Source: Clostridiales bacterium 38-18 (GTDB taxonomy: Bacteria; Bacillota; Clostridia; Peptostreptococcales; Acidaminobacteraceae). From it: a stretch of DNA of 64,000 nt. Location of the stretch: the NCBI GenBank assembly GCA_001897605.1, contig MKTL01000006.1:39780-103779 (forward strand), in the 5' to 3' direction. Of the stretch, positions 20,006 through 29,355 are shown in pieces. The notes under the pieces are model-generated. The model saw only the letters and a list, made by a program, of their open reading frames with translations, was not told the DNA's origin and searched no databases. The stretch's first letter is position 1; every line of letters starts with the position of its first letter. The position numbers and the translations under genes are program-made.

Positions 20006-20983
20006 ATGAAATTACAGGAACAACCAATTTTAATTAGAAATATGTCCATTCATAGCAGATTCGTATTGCCGCCGATGGCGACTTCAAAGTCGGAGGCAGA
20101 TGGACAAGTATCGGAAGCAATTAAGAATTATTATGATGAGAAAACTAAAAGTGGTCAATTAGGTCTTGTCATCATAGAACACAGCTACATCGATCCAAAG
20201 GGTAAAGCAAGTCCGAATCAAATGTCCATCTGTAATGAAAAAGATATTGAGCCTTTAAAAGCGCTCTCTAAATTGATTCAAAATAATGGATCTAAAGTGG
20301 TTATGCAAATTAACCATGCCGGTAGTGCGACGACTCAGGAAATTACAGGCTATGATGTAATTGGCCCATCGGCAACGCCCAATCCTAGAAGAGGTAACGT
20401 TCCGACGGCTATGCGTCTAGAGGATATACAACATGTAAAAGAAGCGTTTGTAAAAGCAGCTGTAAGAGTTAAGACAGCTGGGTTCGATGGCGTCGAGATT
20501 CATAGTGCACATGGCTATCTGCTAAATCAATTTTACTCGCCACTCTCAAATAAAAGAGAGGATGAATATGGTGGTGATTTGATGGGAAGAATCAAATTGC
20601 ATCTTGAGATTATTAAAGAGATAAGAGCGGCTGTTGGTGACGAGTTTCCAATTCTACTACGCTTAGGTGCTTCGGACTACTTGCCAGAGGGTGCGACGAT
20701 AGAGGATGCAGTTATTGCGTGTAAAGCATTTGAGGCAGCTGGGGTTGATGTGATAGATATTTCAGGCGGATTTTGTGGTTATATGGTACCAGGTAGAGAT
20801 TTTGCAGGCTATTTTTCTGATGCAAGTGAAGCGGTAAAGAATAGGGTTAGTATTCCAGTGATTTTAACCGGTGGCATCGTACGGAAAGGTGAGGCTGAGG
20901 CTTTATTAGAAGCGGGCAAAGCGGATATGATCGGTGTGGGAAGAGCCATTCTCAATAATTCTAACTGGTTTGAACAAGAATAA
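20006..20983 (+). CDS. NADH:flavin oxidoreductase (old yellow enzyme family)
   Basis: This 325-residue FMN-dependent TIM-barrel reductase belongs to the old yellow enzyme family. Conserved features are the N-terminal RFVLPPMAT segment, the QINHAG strand, the EIHSAHGYLLNQFYSP active-site region, REDEYGG, and a C-terminal TGGI...GVGRA phosphate-binding pair. The length fits the short YqjM-like type, without the Fe-S and FAD domains of enoate reductases. Likely substrates are alpha,beta-unsaturated carbonyls or nitro compounds. It begins 8 bases after the chemoreceptor, with an AGGAG site, and ends before a bidirectional terminator. Confidence 0.92.
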   Translation: MKLQEQPILIRNMSIHSRFVLPPMATSKSEADGQVSEAIKNYYDEKTKSGQLGLVIIEHSYIDPKGKASPNQMSICNEKDIEPLKALSKLIQNNGSKVVMQINHAGSATTQEITGYDVIGPSATPNPRRGNVPTAMRLEDIQHVKEAFVKAAVRVKTAGFDGVEIHSAHGYLLNQFYSPLSNKREDEYGGDLMGRIKLHLEIIKEIRAAVGDEFPILLRLGASDYLPEGATIEDAVIACKAFEAAGVDVIDISGGFCGYMVPGRDFAGYFSDASEAVKNRVSIPVILTGGIVRKGEAEALLEAGKADMIGVGRAILNNSNWFEQE

Positions 20984-21035
20984 GCTTCGTAGATGAACCC
21001 TATGGATTAGATAAATATTTAGATTTATTATATGT

Positions 21036-21077
21036 AAAAAGCTCTATTACTTTTCAAAAAGTAATAGAGCTTTTTTT
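21036..21077 (+). terminator. Bidirectional terminator
   Basis: A long perfect stem (AAAAAGCTCTATTACTTTT and its complement) flanked by A-run and T-run lies between the convergent old-yellow-enzyme and AraC-type genes. Confidence 0.93.
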
Positions 21078-21945
21078 AGTCGTTTTTCTCAATTGCGATC
21101 CAGATTTCTTGGCGATTTTCTTGGATGTAGCTTTCGATGACAGGTAGATCTGCAAGTTGATACCCAGAGCTAGGTAACCACTCACTGTAAAATTTATGAT
21201 AGGCATTTTCAATAACCTCAGGCAGAACACCATCGGCATTTATAACAACCCACAGGGCTGAAGGGAGCTCATAAGATACGATGTGTTCTTGACCTTTAAT
21301 CGCCTCCGAATTATCAATTGGCTTCTTAGCGATTCCAATTAAATAGCTCATTTCATCTGATTCTCCCCATTCTCCACCTATAGCAATCCCTAGATAGCCC
21401 AATGGGGGATGATTTTCATAAAATTCATTAAGGCTTTCCATTCTGCCATTTTGCCATGCATCCTCCCAGAGCTTGGGTACTGTTGAAAACGCTGATTTCG
21501 TTTCAATTTTATTCTCATAACCAATTACATTAAATGCGTCATGTTTTAATAGCTTATAATTCATTTGTTCCCCTCCTGATATTGTAATTTTAAATTGGAG
21601 TTTTGGAAGGGATTTTAAATTGGTTTCATTAGTCCTCGCCATTGATGGCAGGACACCGTGAAAGCCTTTAAATGCACGAGTAAAGGCATCTTGAGATTGA
21701 TAACCATATTTTAATGCAATGTCAATTATACGATCATTGGTATTTACCAGATCTAACGCAGCCAGCGACATCTTGCGATTACGTATATAGTCAGCAAGAG
21801 TGATCTGTGCGATATGAGAAAAAACTCTTTGAAAGTTATAAAAGGAACAGCATGCGATCTCAGCAATTTTATCTTTTGAAATATCGTTATCTAAATGTTC
21901 GTCTATATATGTTATTACCTCGTTAAGTTGCTTAATCCAATCCAT
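21076..21945 (-). CDS. AraC-family regulator with GyrI-like effector domain
   Basis: This 289-residue transcription regulator has an N-terminal AraC/XylS double helix-turn-helix (about 1-105; CCSFYNFQRVFSH and the second-helix GYQSQDAFTRAFK are typical) followed by a GyrI-like/bacterial effector-binding domain (about 125-285). Such proteins (SoxS/Rob-MarA-like with SHV or Rob-type C-termini) respond to small amphipathic molecules. The target genes are not evident; the upstream gap is large and the neighbour in the other direction is oppA. Confidence 0.9.
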   Translation of the reverse strand: MDWIKQLNEVITYIDEHLDNDISKDKIAEIACCSFYNFQRVFSHIAQITLADYIRNRKMSLAALDLVNTNDRIIDIALKYGYQSQDAFTRAFKGFHGVLPSMARTNETNLKSLPKLQFKITISGGEQMNYKLLKHDAFNVIGYENKIETKSAFSTVPKLWEDAWQNGRMESLNEFYENHPPLGYLGIAIGGEWGESDEMSYLIGIAKKPIDNSEAIKGQEHIVSYELPSALWVVINADGVLPEVIENAYHKFYSEWLPSSGYQLADLPVIESYIQENRQEIWIAIEKND

Positions 21946-22343
21946 AAATTCTCCTTAAACTTATTATGATATATAAGATAAAACTAGACTCGCTTTTTTA
22001 TGCCTGAATTTGTAGAGATTAATAATTATTTTATCATAATGTAAGAATTTTATTTGATATATGGAAACATTTATTTGGTATAAAGATATATTTATTTGGA
22101 ATAAGGATTTTTTTTTGCGGAAGACATAAAGTCGCCACAAAAATCATAAAAGACAAAAATGAAATTGAACCATGTATTAAATTGCATAATTAATAAAAAA
22201 ATACGGAGAAACCCGCTAAAGTTGTCAGAAAAATGAAGGATTAGAAACAAAATTATTTCAAAAATGACGTAAATTTCATTGACGACTCTTTGTGACAGTA
22301 GTATAATTCATCAACATAAAGACAAAATAAAAGGGGGATTTAC
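21946..22343 (+). promoter_or_regulatory. oppA promoter in the divergent araC-oppA gap
   Basis: A near-consensus sigma-A promoter is seen at 22279-22307: TTGACG, a 17-base spacer and TATAAT. It lies about 37 bases ahead of the oppA start codon. The rest of the 398-base gap is AT-rich, with nothing else recognised. Confidence 0.8.
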
Positions 22344-24011
22344 ATGAGAAAACTATTATCTTTACTTCTCATCGTCATGTTAACAGTTGGATTATTTGCT
22401 GGCTGTGCAAAGACAGAAGAACAGACACCAGCCGATAGTACAAATGGTACTGAAGCAAATACGGCTGCGGCTGCAGAGGGAAAAACACTTAGAATTGCAG
22501 TAGACGTGGATCTACCATCTATGGATCAAGATGTTGCAACTGATGGCCTTTCATTCGAGGCAATTGCAGCTACCATCGAAGGATTATATTCACTTGATGC
22601 AGCAGGTAATCTAATTCCTGCAATTGCAACTGATTATGAGGTGAGTGAGGATGGCTTAACCTACACCTTCCACCTAAGAGATGCAAATTGGAGCAATGGT
22701 ACACCAGTTACAGCTAATGATTTTGTATTTAGCTGGAGAAGATTGGTGGATCCAGCGATGGCAAGTGAGTATAGCTTTATCGCTGAGGTTGCTGGCGTCG
22801 CAAATGCTGCTGCTATCACAGCTGGTGAAAAACCAACTACTGAGCTTGGTGTTCAAGCTACGGATGATAAGACTCTAGTGGTTACTTTGGATAGAACGGT
22901 TCCATACTTCTTGTCATTAACCGCGTTCGTTACTTTCTTCCCACTCAATGAAGCTTTCGTAACAGAAAAGGGTGCTGATTACGCATTATCACCAGAAGCA
23001 TTATTGTCAAATGGTCCTTTCAAAATGGTTGAATGGAATAAAGGCTACGGCTTCAAGCTTGAGAAAAATGCAACCTACTATGATGCAGATGCAGTTAAAA
23101 TCGCTGGTTTGGATTATAGAGTTATGAAGGATCCACAAACATCGGCACTTCAGTTCGATGCAAATGAGCTCGATGTGGTTAAGCTTACCGCTGAGCTTGT
23201 AGATAACTACAAAGATAATGCAGCATTTGCAAACATTGAAGCTTCTTATGTTTGGTATATGTCACTTAATAACGACGATCCAATCTTCTCAAATGTCAAT
23301 GCTAGAAAAGCATTACAGCATGCAGTTAATAAAGACAATATCGTTGCAAACATCTTAAACGATGGCTCAACTGTGGCTAACTTTATCGTACCTACTGGAC
23401 TTGCTACAGGTCCAGATGGAAAAGACTTTAGAGAGACTAGCAAGAATGATTACGCGTTATACGATGTTGCAGAAGCTCAAAAATATTGGGAAACAGCTAA
23501 ACAAGAGCTTGGCATAACAGAAACAACTATCGAAATTTTATTTGATGATGCTGAAACCGTAAAGAAAATGGCGGAGTTCATTCAAGCAGAGCTTGAAACC
23601 AATTTACCTGGTTTAACCGTTTCATTAAAAGCACAACCTAAGAAAAATAGACTTGAGCTCATGAGAGAGCATGATTTCCAAGTGGGTATTACAAGATGGG
23701 GACCTGACTATGCAGATCCATTAACCTACCTTGAACTGTTCTTAACAGGAAGCTCTAGCAATACACCAAATTATGCAAATGCAACCTATGATGAACTTGT
23801 TAAATCAAGCTCGACGACTTTATCAGCAGATGCAGAAGGTAGATGGGCTGCTATGAAAGAAGCAGAAGATCTTTTATTAGCAGATGATGCGGTTATCGCA
23901 CCTCTTTACCAAGCTGGTTACTCTTACTTGATCAATACTAAGGTTACAGGAATTGAACCTCATGCAATCGGCACACCATTTATCTACAAAAATGTGTCTA
24001 TAGCCGAATAA
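22344..24011 (+). CDS. oppA: Oligopeptide ABC transporter, substrate-binding lipoprotein
   Basis: This 555-residue extracellular binding lipoprotein belongs to the family-5 solute-binding proteins. It has a lipoprotein signal with lipobox LFAGC (about 17-21), the L-Y-S-L-D-A-A-G-N-L-I-P-A motif, and the Y-T-F-H-L-R-D-A-N-W-S-N-G signature at about 108-120 typical of OppA/DppA. Length fits the oligopeptide group. It has its own promoter and a hairpin behind it, so it is probably expressed above the permease and ATPase genes that follow. Confidence 0.93.
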   Translation: MRKLLSLLLIVMLTVGLFAGCAKTEEQTPADSTNGTEANTAAAAEGKTLRIAVDVDLPSMDQDVATDGLSFEAIAATIEGLYSLDAAGNLIPAIATDYEVSEDGLTYTFHLRDANWSNGTPVTANDFVFSWRRLVDPAMASEYSFIAEVAGVANAAAITAGEKPTTELGVQATDDKTLVVTLDRTVPYFLSLTAFVTFFPLNEAFVTEKGADYALSPEALLSNGPFKMVEWNKGYGFKLEKNATYYDADAVKIAGLDYRVMKDPQTSALQFDANELDVVKLTAELVDNYKDNAAFANIEASYVWYMSLNNDDPIFSNVNARKALQHAVNKDNIVANILNDGSTVANFIVPTGLATGPDGKDFRETSKNDYALYDVAEAQKYWETAKQELGITETTIEILFDDAETVKKMAEFIQAELETNLPGLTVSLKAQPKKNRLELMREHDFQVGITRWGPDYADPLTYLELFLTGSSSNTPNYANATYDELVKSSSTTLSADAEGRWAAMKEAEDLLLADDAVIAPLYQAGYSYLINTKVTGIEPHAIGTPFIYKNVSIAE

Positions 24012-24016
24012 GGATT

Positions 24017-24049
24017 AAATCTGAGGCAGCATTGCCTCAGATTTTTTTT
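24017..24049 (+). terminator. Hairpin between oppA and oppB
   Basis: A 12-bp perfect stem (AAATCTGAGGCA and complement), GCAT loop and T-run lie only 6 bases after the oppA stop and 34 before oppB. It would attenuate read-through into the permease genes. Confidence 0.9.
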
Positions 24050-24082
24050 AGCTACAAACAAGACACAACTTAGGAGTAAGCT

Positions 24083-25042
24083 ATGATTAAATATATTGGC
24101 AGAAGACTACTGATTGCATTTGTAACATTGCTGACAATTATGACACTTTTATTTATCTTGTTAGAGTTCATGCCTGGATCCCCATTTAACGATGAAAAGC
24201 TATCTGAGAGCCAACGCGAGCTGCTCAATGAAAAATATGGATTAAACGATCCCATTCCAGTTCGATATAAGACCTTCATGGTCAATGTTTTGACGAAAGG
24301 GGATTTTGGCGTCTCTTACGCGATTGAAAAAAATGCTGAGGTTTCAAATATAATAGATAAGCGTCTGCCTCTTTCTATACGATTTGGGCTACAGGCACTT
24401 GCACTTGGCTCGGTTGTCGGCATAATACTCGCCGCCATAGCCGCACTAAACAAAAATACCATCTGGGACACCATGACGACTGGATTCTCCGTATTAGGGA
24501 TTTCGATACCGTCCTACGTATTTGCACTAGGCTTAAGCTATTTCTTAGGCTATAAGCTGACAAAAGCGACAGGGCACCAATACTTTCCTATGACCTTTGA
24601 TATATATCAGCCTTGGAAATCGAGTATTCTACCGACGATTGCACTTTCCATGTTCGTTATCGCAACCGTTGCTAGATTCATGAGAACGGAGCTGGTAGAG
24701 GTCATCGGATCAGACTTCGTCCTTCTTGCCGAGGCAAAGGGCCTAAACTCAAGGAAAATCATCACACGACATGCGATGCGAAACGCTTTAATTCCCGTCG
24801 TAACCGTATTAGGGCCACTTACAGTCAGCCTGATGACTGGCTCACTTGTAATCGAAAGAGTATTCGGCATCCCGGGAATCGGCGACCTTTTGGTGACCGC
24901 CATCAGTGTAAATGATTTTAATATCATCATTGCAGTATCTTTCTACTATAGTATTTTCTACATTATTATGCAGCTGTTTATCGACATCCTCTATGGCATT
25001 ATCGATCCTAGGATTCGGGTTGCAAAAGGAGGTCAGTCATAA
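24083..25042 (+). CDS. oppB: Oligopeptide ABC transporter permease OppB
   Basis: OppB (319 residues) is a six-helix inner-membrane permease. The N-terminus (Y-I-G-R-R-L-L-I) and the cytoplasmic EAA loop (around residue 220, EAKGLNSRKIITRHAMRNALIPV) are typical of OppB/DppB. The stop overlaps the oppC start by 1 base (TAATG). Confidence 0.94.
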   Translation: MIKYIGRRLLIAFVTLLTIMTLLFILLEFMPGSPFNDEKLSESQRELLNEKYGLNDPIPVRYKTFMVNVLTKGDFGVSYAIEKNAEVSNIIDKRLPLSIRFGLQALALGSVVGIILAAIAALNKNTIWDTMTTGFSVLGISIPSYVFALGLSYFLGYKLTKATGHQYFPMTFDIYQPWKSSILPTIALSMFVIATVARFMRTELVEVIGSDFVLLAEAKGLNSRKIITRHAMRNALIPVVTVLGPLTVSLMTGSLVIERVFGIPGIGDLLVTAISVNDFNIIIAVSFYYSIFYIIMQLFIDILYGIIDPRIRVAKGGQS

Positions 25043-26052
25043 TGGAAAAACCAACGATAGGAAATGACACTCGATTTGAACGCATAATGACCTCTGACGC
25101 CTTTCAAAGAGACGTCGTTTATGAAGGCATCAGTTTTTGGAAGGATGTATTTTTAAGATTTAAAGCCAATCGCGGTGCGGTTATAGGGATGATCTTAATC
25201 ATATTCATCACCTTTATGGCATTCGTAGGTCCAATGATGAATGAACATACCTACAAAAGTAAGGTGGACAACCATATCAATCTACCGCCTCGTGTACCCG
25301 TCGTAGAAAATTTAGGCATATTCGATGGTGAGAGAGCAGGTAAAAATGTCTATTTGGATAAGGGCTTAGACGATGTGTACTACTGGTTCGGTACCGATAA
25401 CCTCGGCAGAGACCTTTGGACGCGAACATGGGTAGGTACGCGCGTCTCCATCTACATCGCGTTACTCGCAGTGGTGATCGATATGTTTATCGGAATGGGC
25501 TATGGTTTAGTATCTGGTTATCTAGGTGGAGGCGTTGACACGGTAATGCAGCGCTTTATCGAAATCCTGAGCGGTATACCTAATCTAGTTATCGTCACCT
25601 TATTCGTAATCATTCTTAACCCTGGTATACTCTCGATTTCATTGGCACTGGTGATTACCGGTTGGATTGGGATGAGCCGGGTGGTTCGTTCTCAGGTACT
25701 AAAGCTCAAGGAGCTGGACTTCATCTTGGCTTCCAAAACCATGGGCGCGCCGACTGCAACTTTGCTCATACAGGATTTACTCCCAAACATATTTGGTCAG
25801 GTGATCATTATGAGTATGTTTTCAGTGCCAAATGCGATTTTTTATGAGTCCTTCTTAGCATTTATAGGACTTGGCTTACAACCGCCCCTCGCAAGCTTGG
25901 GCGTACTGATTAACGATGGCTATAAATCGATTTTGGTGTATCCACATATCATATTGCCACCGGTTATCGTACTTGCATTGCTTATGCTGTCCTTCAACCT
26001 TTTGGCAGACGGATTGAGAGATTCGTTCGATCCAAAAATGAAGCAACAATAG
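25042..26052 (+). CDS. oppC: Oligopeptide ABC transporter permease OppC
   Basis: OppC (336 residues) is the second permease. It has a long cytoplasmic N-terminus, a first helix at about 48-68, the GTDNLGRDLWTR motif characteristic of OppC/DppC, and the EAA-type loop containing ASKTMGAPTATL. It starts within the oppB stop codon, so the two are translationally coupled. Confidence 0.94.
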   Translation: MEKPTIGNDTRFERIMTSDAFQRDVVYEGISFWKDVFLRFKANRGAVIGMILIIFITFMAFVGPMMNEHTYKSKVDNHINLPPRVPVVENLGIFDGERAGKNVYLDKGLDDVYYWFGTDNLGRDLWTRTWVGTRVSIYIALLAVVIDMFIGMGYGLVSGYLGGGVDTVMQRFIEILSGIPNLVIVTLFVIILNPGILSISLALVITGWIGMSRVVRSQVLKLKELDFILASKTMGAPTATLLIQDLLPNIFGQVIIMSMFSVPNAIFYESFLAFIGLGLQPPLASLGVLINDGYKSILVYPHIILPPVIVLALLMLSFNLLADGLRDSFDPKMKQQ

Positions 26053-26062
26053 GAGGCGCTTG

Positions 26063-27139
26063 ATGGAAAACAAGTCTGAGTATAATAATAAAAACGAACA
26101 GAATAAAAAGCTATTAGAAGTTAATGATTTAAGAGTTGATTTTAAAACCCATAATGGCGTAGTGAAAGCCATAAGAGGCGCAAGCTTTGAGCTTTATCAA
26201 GGAGAAACACTCGCCATCGTCGGTGAAAGTGGATCGGGCAAATCGGTAACCACAAAGGTGCTAATGGGCATCCTAGCCAAGAATGGAACCATCACCAGCG
26301 GTGAAGTCCTCTACAAAGGTACTGACCTTTGCCAGATTACAAATAAACAGTTTATACAGTTCAGAGGTAAAGAGATTGCGATGATTTTTCAAGATCCAAT
26401 GACTTCTTTAAATCCAACCATGACTGTGGGTAAGCAGATTAGAGAAGCGGTTATGGAGCATACCAAACTGAATCGGAAGGCGGCAAAGCAAAGGGCGATA
26501 GAGCTGATCGAGCTCGTCGGCATCGTCAATCCAGCTGAAAGATACAAACAATACCCACATCAACTTAGCGGCGGCATGCGTCAGAGAATCGTTATCGCTA
26601 TTGCACTTGCTTGTGAGCCAAAAATTCTCATCGCAGATGAACCGACAACTGCACTTGATGTAACGATTCAAGCGCAAATACTTGAGCTGATCAAGTCTTT
26701 GCAAAAGCAAATCGGCTTATCGATCATATTCATCACACACGACCTCGGTGTCGTGGCAAACATGGCCGATCGTGTCGCGGTTATGTATGCGGGTAAAATC
26801 GTGGAATATGGAACCGTTGAAGAGATCTTCAATGCACCTGCACATCCTTATACTTGGGGACTTCTGTCTTCGGTACCCGATATGGCAAACAAGGATATCG
26901 ATCTGTATTCTATCCCTGGATCACCGCCAAATATGCTGTACCCACCAGTAGGGGATGCATTTGCACTTAGAAGTGAATACGCACTTAATATCGATTTTGA
27001 AGAAGAACCTCCAATGTTTAAAATCTCAGAGACACATTATGCGGCAACATGGCTTTTAGATCCAAGAGCGCCAAAGGTTGAACTGCCTTTATTTTTAAGA
27101 CAAAGATTACAGAAAGAGGGTGCGGTTCATGGAAACTAG
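26063..27139 (+). CDS. oppD: Oligopeptide ABC transporter ATPase OppD
   Basis: OppD (about 358 residues) is one of the paired ATPases. It contains Walker A GESGSGKS, the LSGGMRQRI signature, Walker B ILIADEPTTALDV and the switch THDLG, and ends in the oligopeptide-type C-terminal extension (family pattern G-S-P-P-N). The C-terminal extension lacks the usual cysteines of the Fe-S binding form. Start choice: the ATG at 26063 is 6 bases from AGGAGG, whereas the TTG just upstream is too close. Confidence 0.93.
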   Translation: MENKSEYNNKNEQNKKLLEVNDLRVDFKTHNGVVKAIRGASFELYQGETLAIVGESGSGKSVTTKVLMGILAKNGTITSGEVLYKGTDLCQITNKQFIQFRGKEIAMIFQDPMTSLNPTMTVGKQIREAVMEHTKLNRKAAKQRAIELIELVGIVNPAERYKQYPHQLSGGMRQRIVIAIALACEPKILIADEPTTALDVTIQAQILELIKSLQKQIGLSIIFITHDLGVVANMADRVAVMYAGKIVEYGTVEEIFNAPAHPYTWGLLSSVPDMANKDIDLYSIPGSPPNMLYPPVGDAFALRSEYALNIDFEEEPPMFKISETHYAATWLLDPRAPKVELPLFLRQRLQKEGAVHGN

Positions 27140-28055
27140 TGAAGTTTTATTGGAAGTTAAAAACCTTAAGCAATACTTTAAAATGAACCGACATTTTACC
27201 GTGAAAGCGGTGGATGATGTATCCTTTAAAGTATATAAAGGTGAAACCTTCGGTATCGTTGGAGAAAGTGGGTCTGGTAAATCGACCACGGGAAGAAGTA
27301 TCATAAAACTGTATGAGCCGACTTCTGGTAGTGTTCAGTTTGAAGGACATGAGCTAGTTGGCAAGATGAGTAAGTCGACCTCAAAGCTATTGCGTACAAA
27401 GCTACAAATGATCTTTCAGGACCCAATGGCATCACTCAATCCGAGAAAGACAGTTATGAATCTCATCGCACAGGGGTTAGACATCCATAAACTCTATAAA
27501 ACCAAGGAAGAGCGGGAAGAGATGGTCTATGAAATGCTTGAAACGGTTGGTTTAAGTAGAGAGCATGCCCATCGCTATCCACATGAATTTTCAGGGGGTC
27601 AAAGACAGAGGATTGGGATTGCAAGAGCACTGATTATGTCACCCTCCTTCGTCATCTGTGATGAAGCGATCAGTGCACTGGATGTGTCCATACAAGCACA
27701 AATCGTCAATCTCCTTAAAAAGCTACAAAAAGAACGCGGATTGACCTATATCTTCATTGCACATGACCTCTCTATGGTAAGGTACATCAGTAACCGTATT
27801 GCAGTTATGCACCGTGGTAAAATCGTTGAAATTGGTCTATCAGATGATATCTATAGTCATCCTGTACATCCATATACACGTGCGCTGCTATCGGCAGTTC
27901 CTCACCCTAACCCAGCAGTGGAGAAAACGAGAAAAAGACAGTTTTACGACGGCAAGGATGTCGATTATAATCTCGGAACCTACCACCAGCTCTCAGAAAA
28001 TCATAGCGTTCTTGCAACGAATGAAGAACTAAAGAAATGGCAAAGTGAAATATAG
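27129..28055 (+). CDS. oppF: Oligopeptide ABC transporter ATPase OppF
   Basis: OppF (about 308 residues) is the second ATPase: Walker A GESGSGKST, FSGGQRQRIGIARAL signature, Walker B FVICDEAISALDV and AHDLSMVR switch. The ATG at 27129 is preferred to a GTG three codons earlier because an AGAGGGTG site precedes it; either way it overlaps the end of oppD. It is the last gene of the oppABCDF operon. Confidence 0.93.
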   Translation: METSEVLLEVKNLKQYFKMNRHFTVKAVDDVSFKVYKGETFGIVGESGSGKSTTGRSIIKLYEPTSGSVQFEGHELVGKMSKSTSKLLRTKLQMIFQDPMASLNPRKTVMNLIAQGLDIHKLYKTKEEREEMVYEMLETVGLSREHAHRYPHEFSGGQRQRIGIARALIMSPSFVICDEAISALDVSIQAQIVNLLKKLQKERGLTYIFIAHDLSMVRYISNRIAVMHRGKIVEIGLSDDIYSHPVHPYTRALLSAVPHPNPAVEKTRKRQFYDGKDVDYNLGTYHQLSENHSVLATNEELKKWQSEI

Positions 28056-28078
28056 TTTAAATGTTACATTTTATTAAA

Positions 28079-28109
28079 ATAATCCTTTCATTTTTGAGGA
28101 TTCCCTTTA
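28079..28109 (+). terminator. Possible weak terminator of the opp operon
   Basis: A 6-bp stem AATCCT / AGGATT with a 10-base loop is followed by CCCTTTAT, 25 bases after oppF. The stem is short and the U-run is poor. Confidence 0.4.
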
Positions 28110-28146
28110 TAATGTTTATAAGACATTATGGAGGTAGGGGGCAGAG

Positions 28147-28950
28147 ATGAAAAGATTTAGAGAGAAAGTCTGCGTCGTTACTGGCGCGACCAATGGCATT
28201 GGCTATCAGATTGCCTATGACTTTGCAAAGGAAGGTGCTACGGTTTACAACCTAGATAGAGTTGCACCTTCACACATAGAAACAGGGTTTTTAGATGCGT
28301 TATTAACTGATATTTATCACCATGAAGTAGAAATTCCAAACAAATCACTAAAAATTAGATATATTTCATGTGATTTGAGAAGTGAAAAAGAGATAGAAAA
28401 TGCCATACGCCAAATAATCGATGAAGCTGGCGAAGTAGATTATCTCATTAACAATGCATGCTATAGCAACAAAGGCTTAATCAGTGGCTGTGATTTTGAG
28501 AAATTCAACGATGTCCTAAAGGTTGGTGTAACTGCGCCTTACTTATTAACTAAGGGTTTCATGCCTGTTTTTAAACCGGGGGCATCGATTGTCAACATCG
28601 CATCTACAAGAGGCTATATGTCACAACGAGATACAGAGAGCTATAGCGCTGCAAAGGGAGGCATTCTATCCTTGACACATGCGATGAGCATCAGCTTAGC
28701 TGGTAAGGTGAGGGTGAATGCCATCAGTCCAGGCTGGATCGATACGACGAAAGGACAGTTTTCAACAGAAGATCATCATCAGCATCCTGCAGGTAGAATT
28801 GGGAAACCAAAAGACATCAGTCGATTGGTTAGATTCCTTTGTTCACGTGAGGCTGGATTCATCACAGGTGAAAACATCACTATAGATGGCGGTATGACGA
28901 AACAGATGATCTATCATGGCGATGAAGGTTGGCGCTATTCTGAAGATTAG
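28147..28950 (+). CDS. Short-chain dehydrogenase/reductase
   Basis: This 267-residue NAD(P)-dependent oxidoreductase has a classical Rossmann fold: TGATNGIG cofactor motif at residues 12-19, NNA-type NNACYS motif, catalytic serine in NIAST, and YSAAKGG with the catalytic tyrosine and lysine near 160. The C-terminal GENITIDGG is also typical. The asparagine-aspartate region after beta-2 (NLDR) suggests NAD preference. The substrate is unknown. The start is supported by GGAGGTAGGGGG upstream. Confidence 0.9.
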   Translation: MKRFREKVCVVTGATNGIGYQIAYDFAKEGATVYNLDRVAPSHIETGFLDALLTDIYHHEVEIPNKSLKIRYISCDLRSEKEIENAIRQIIDEAGEVDYLINNACYSNKGLISGCDFEKFNDVLKVGVTAPYLLTKGFMPVFKPGASIVNIASTRGYMSQRDTESYSAAKGGILSLTHAMSISLAGKVRVNAISPGWIDTTKGQFSTEDHHQHPAGRIGKPKDISRLVRFLCSREAGFITGENITIDGGMTKQMIYHGDEGWRYSED

Positions 28951-28976
28951 TGTCAGAAGTTTGATAAAATTTATCA

Positions 28977-29113
28977 AATCTATATCTAAATCTATATCTA
29001 AATCTATATCTAAATCTATATCTAAGTCTATATTTAAAGCTATATTTAAGCTATATTTAAAGTTATATTTAAGCTATATTTAAAGTTATATTTAAGCTAT
29101 ATTTAAAGCTAAA
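28977..29113. repeat. AT-rich tandem repeat, 12-bp units passing into 12/11-bp alternation
   Basis: After the dehydrogenase gene there are four perfect copies of AATCTATATCTA (from about 28978), then degenerate units of the forms AAGCTATATTTA, AGCTATATTTA and AAGTTATATTTA that alternate 12 and 11 bases, giving a 23-base composite period. There are about eleven units in all. No coding frame or protein-binding motif is recognised in it. Confidence 0.9.
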
Positions 29114-29177
29114 TCCTGTTTTCTTAGGGTATTTAACCCCTTTGAAAATGGGATTTTCATTTTGTTCACAAAAAGTT

Positions 29178-29254
29178 ATCACTAATTTTTACTAATTGGA
29201 TTGACAGATTACTTTGAGAAAGCTATTATAAAAATATAATATCACTAATTAGTG
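29178..29254 (+). promoter_or_regulatory. Pirin-gene promoter flanked by ACTAATT elements
   Basis: A strong promoter is present: TTGACA (29201-29206), a 17-base spacer and TATTAT (29224-29229). ACTAATT occurs at 29181 and 29191 just before the -35 box, and the perfect 12-bp palindrome CACTAATTAGTG lies at 29243-29254, about 14 bases after the -10. The placement suggests an operator, perhaps for a MarR- or TetR-type repressor not found nearby. The rest of this roughly 400-base gap contains the tandem repeat and unremarkable AT-rich DNA. Confidence 0.65.
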
Positions 29255-29355
29255 TTAAAAGTGTTTTTTAACCATTCCTCAGCATCAATCATACATAAAA
29301 AAATTATCAAATCTGTTGTCATTACTTTATTTGTTTTAATTTGAAAGGAAATGTT

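Noticed and set aside
24607-24930. Long antisense frames within opp, liv, chemoreceptor and citrate synthase genes
   Set aside because: They lie opposite well-supported genes, lack ribosome binding sites and show no domain; they are shadows of the coding strand.
28977-29113. CRISPR-like array
   Set aside because: The units are contiguous and short, with no unique spacers and no cas genes in the window.
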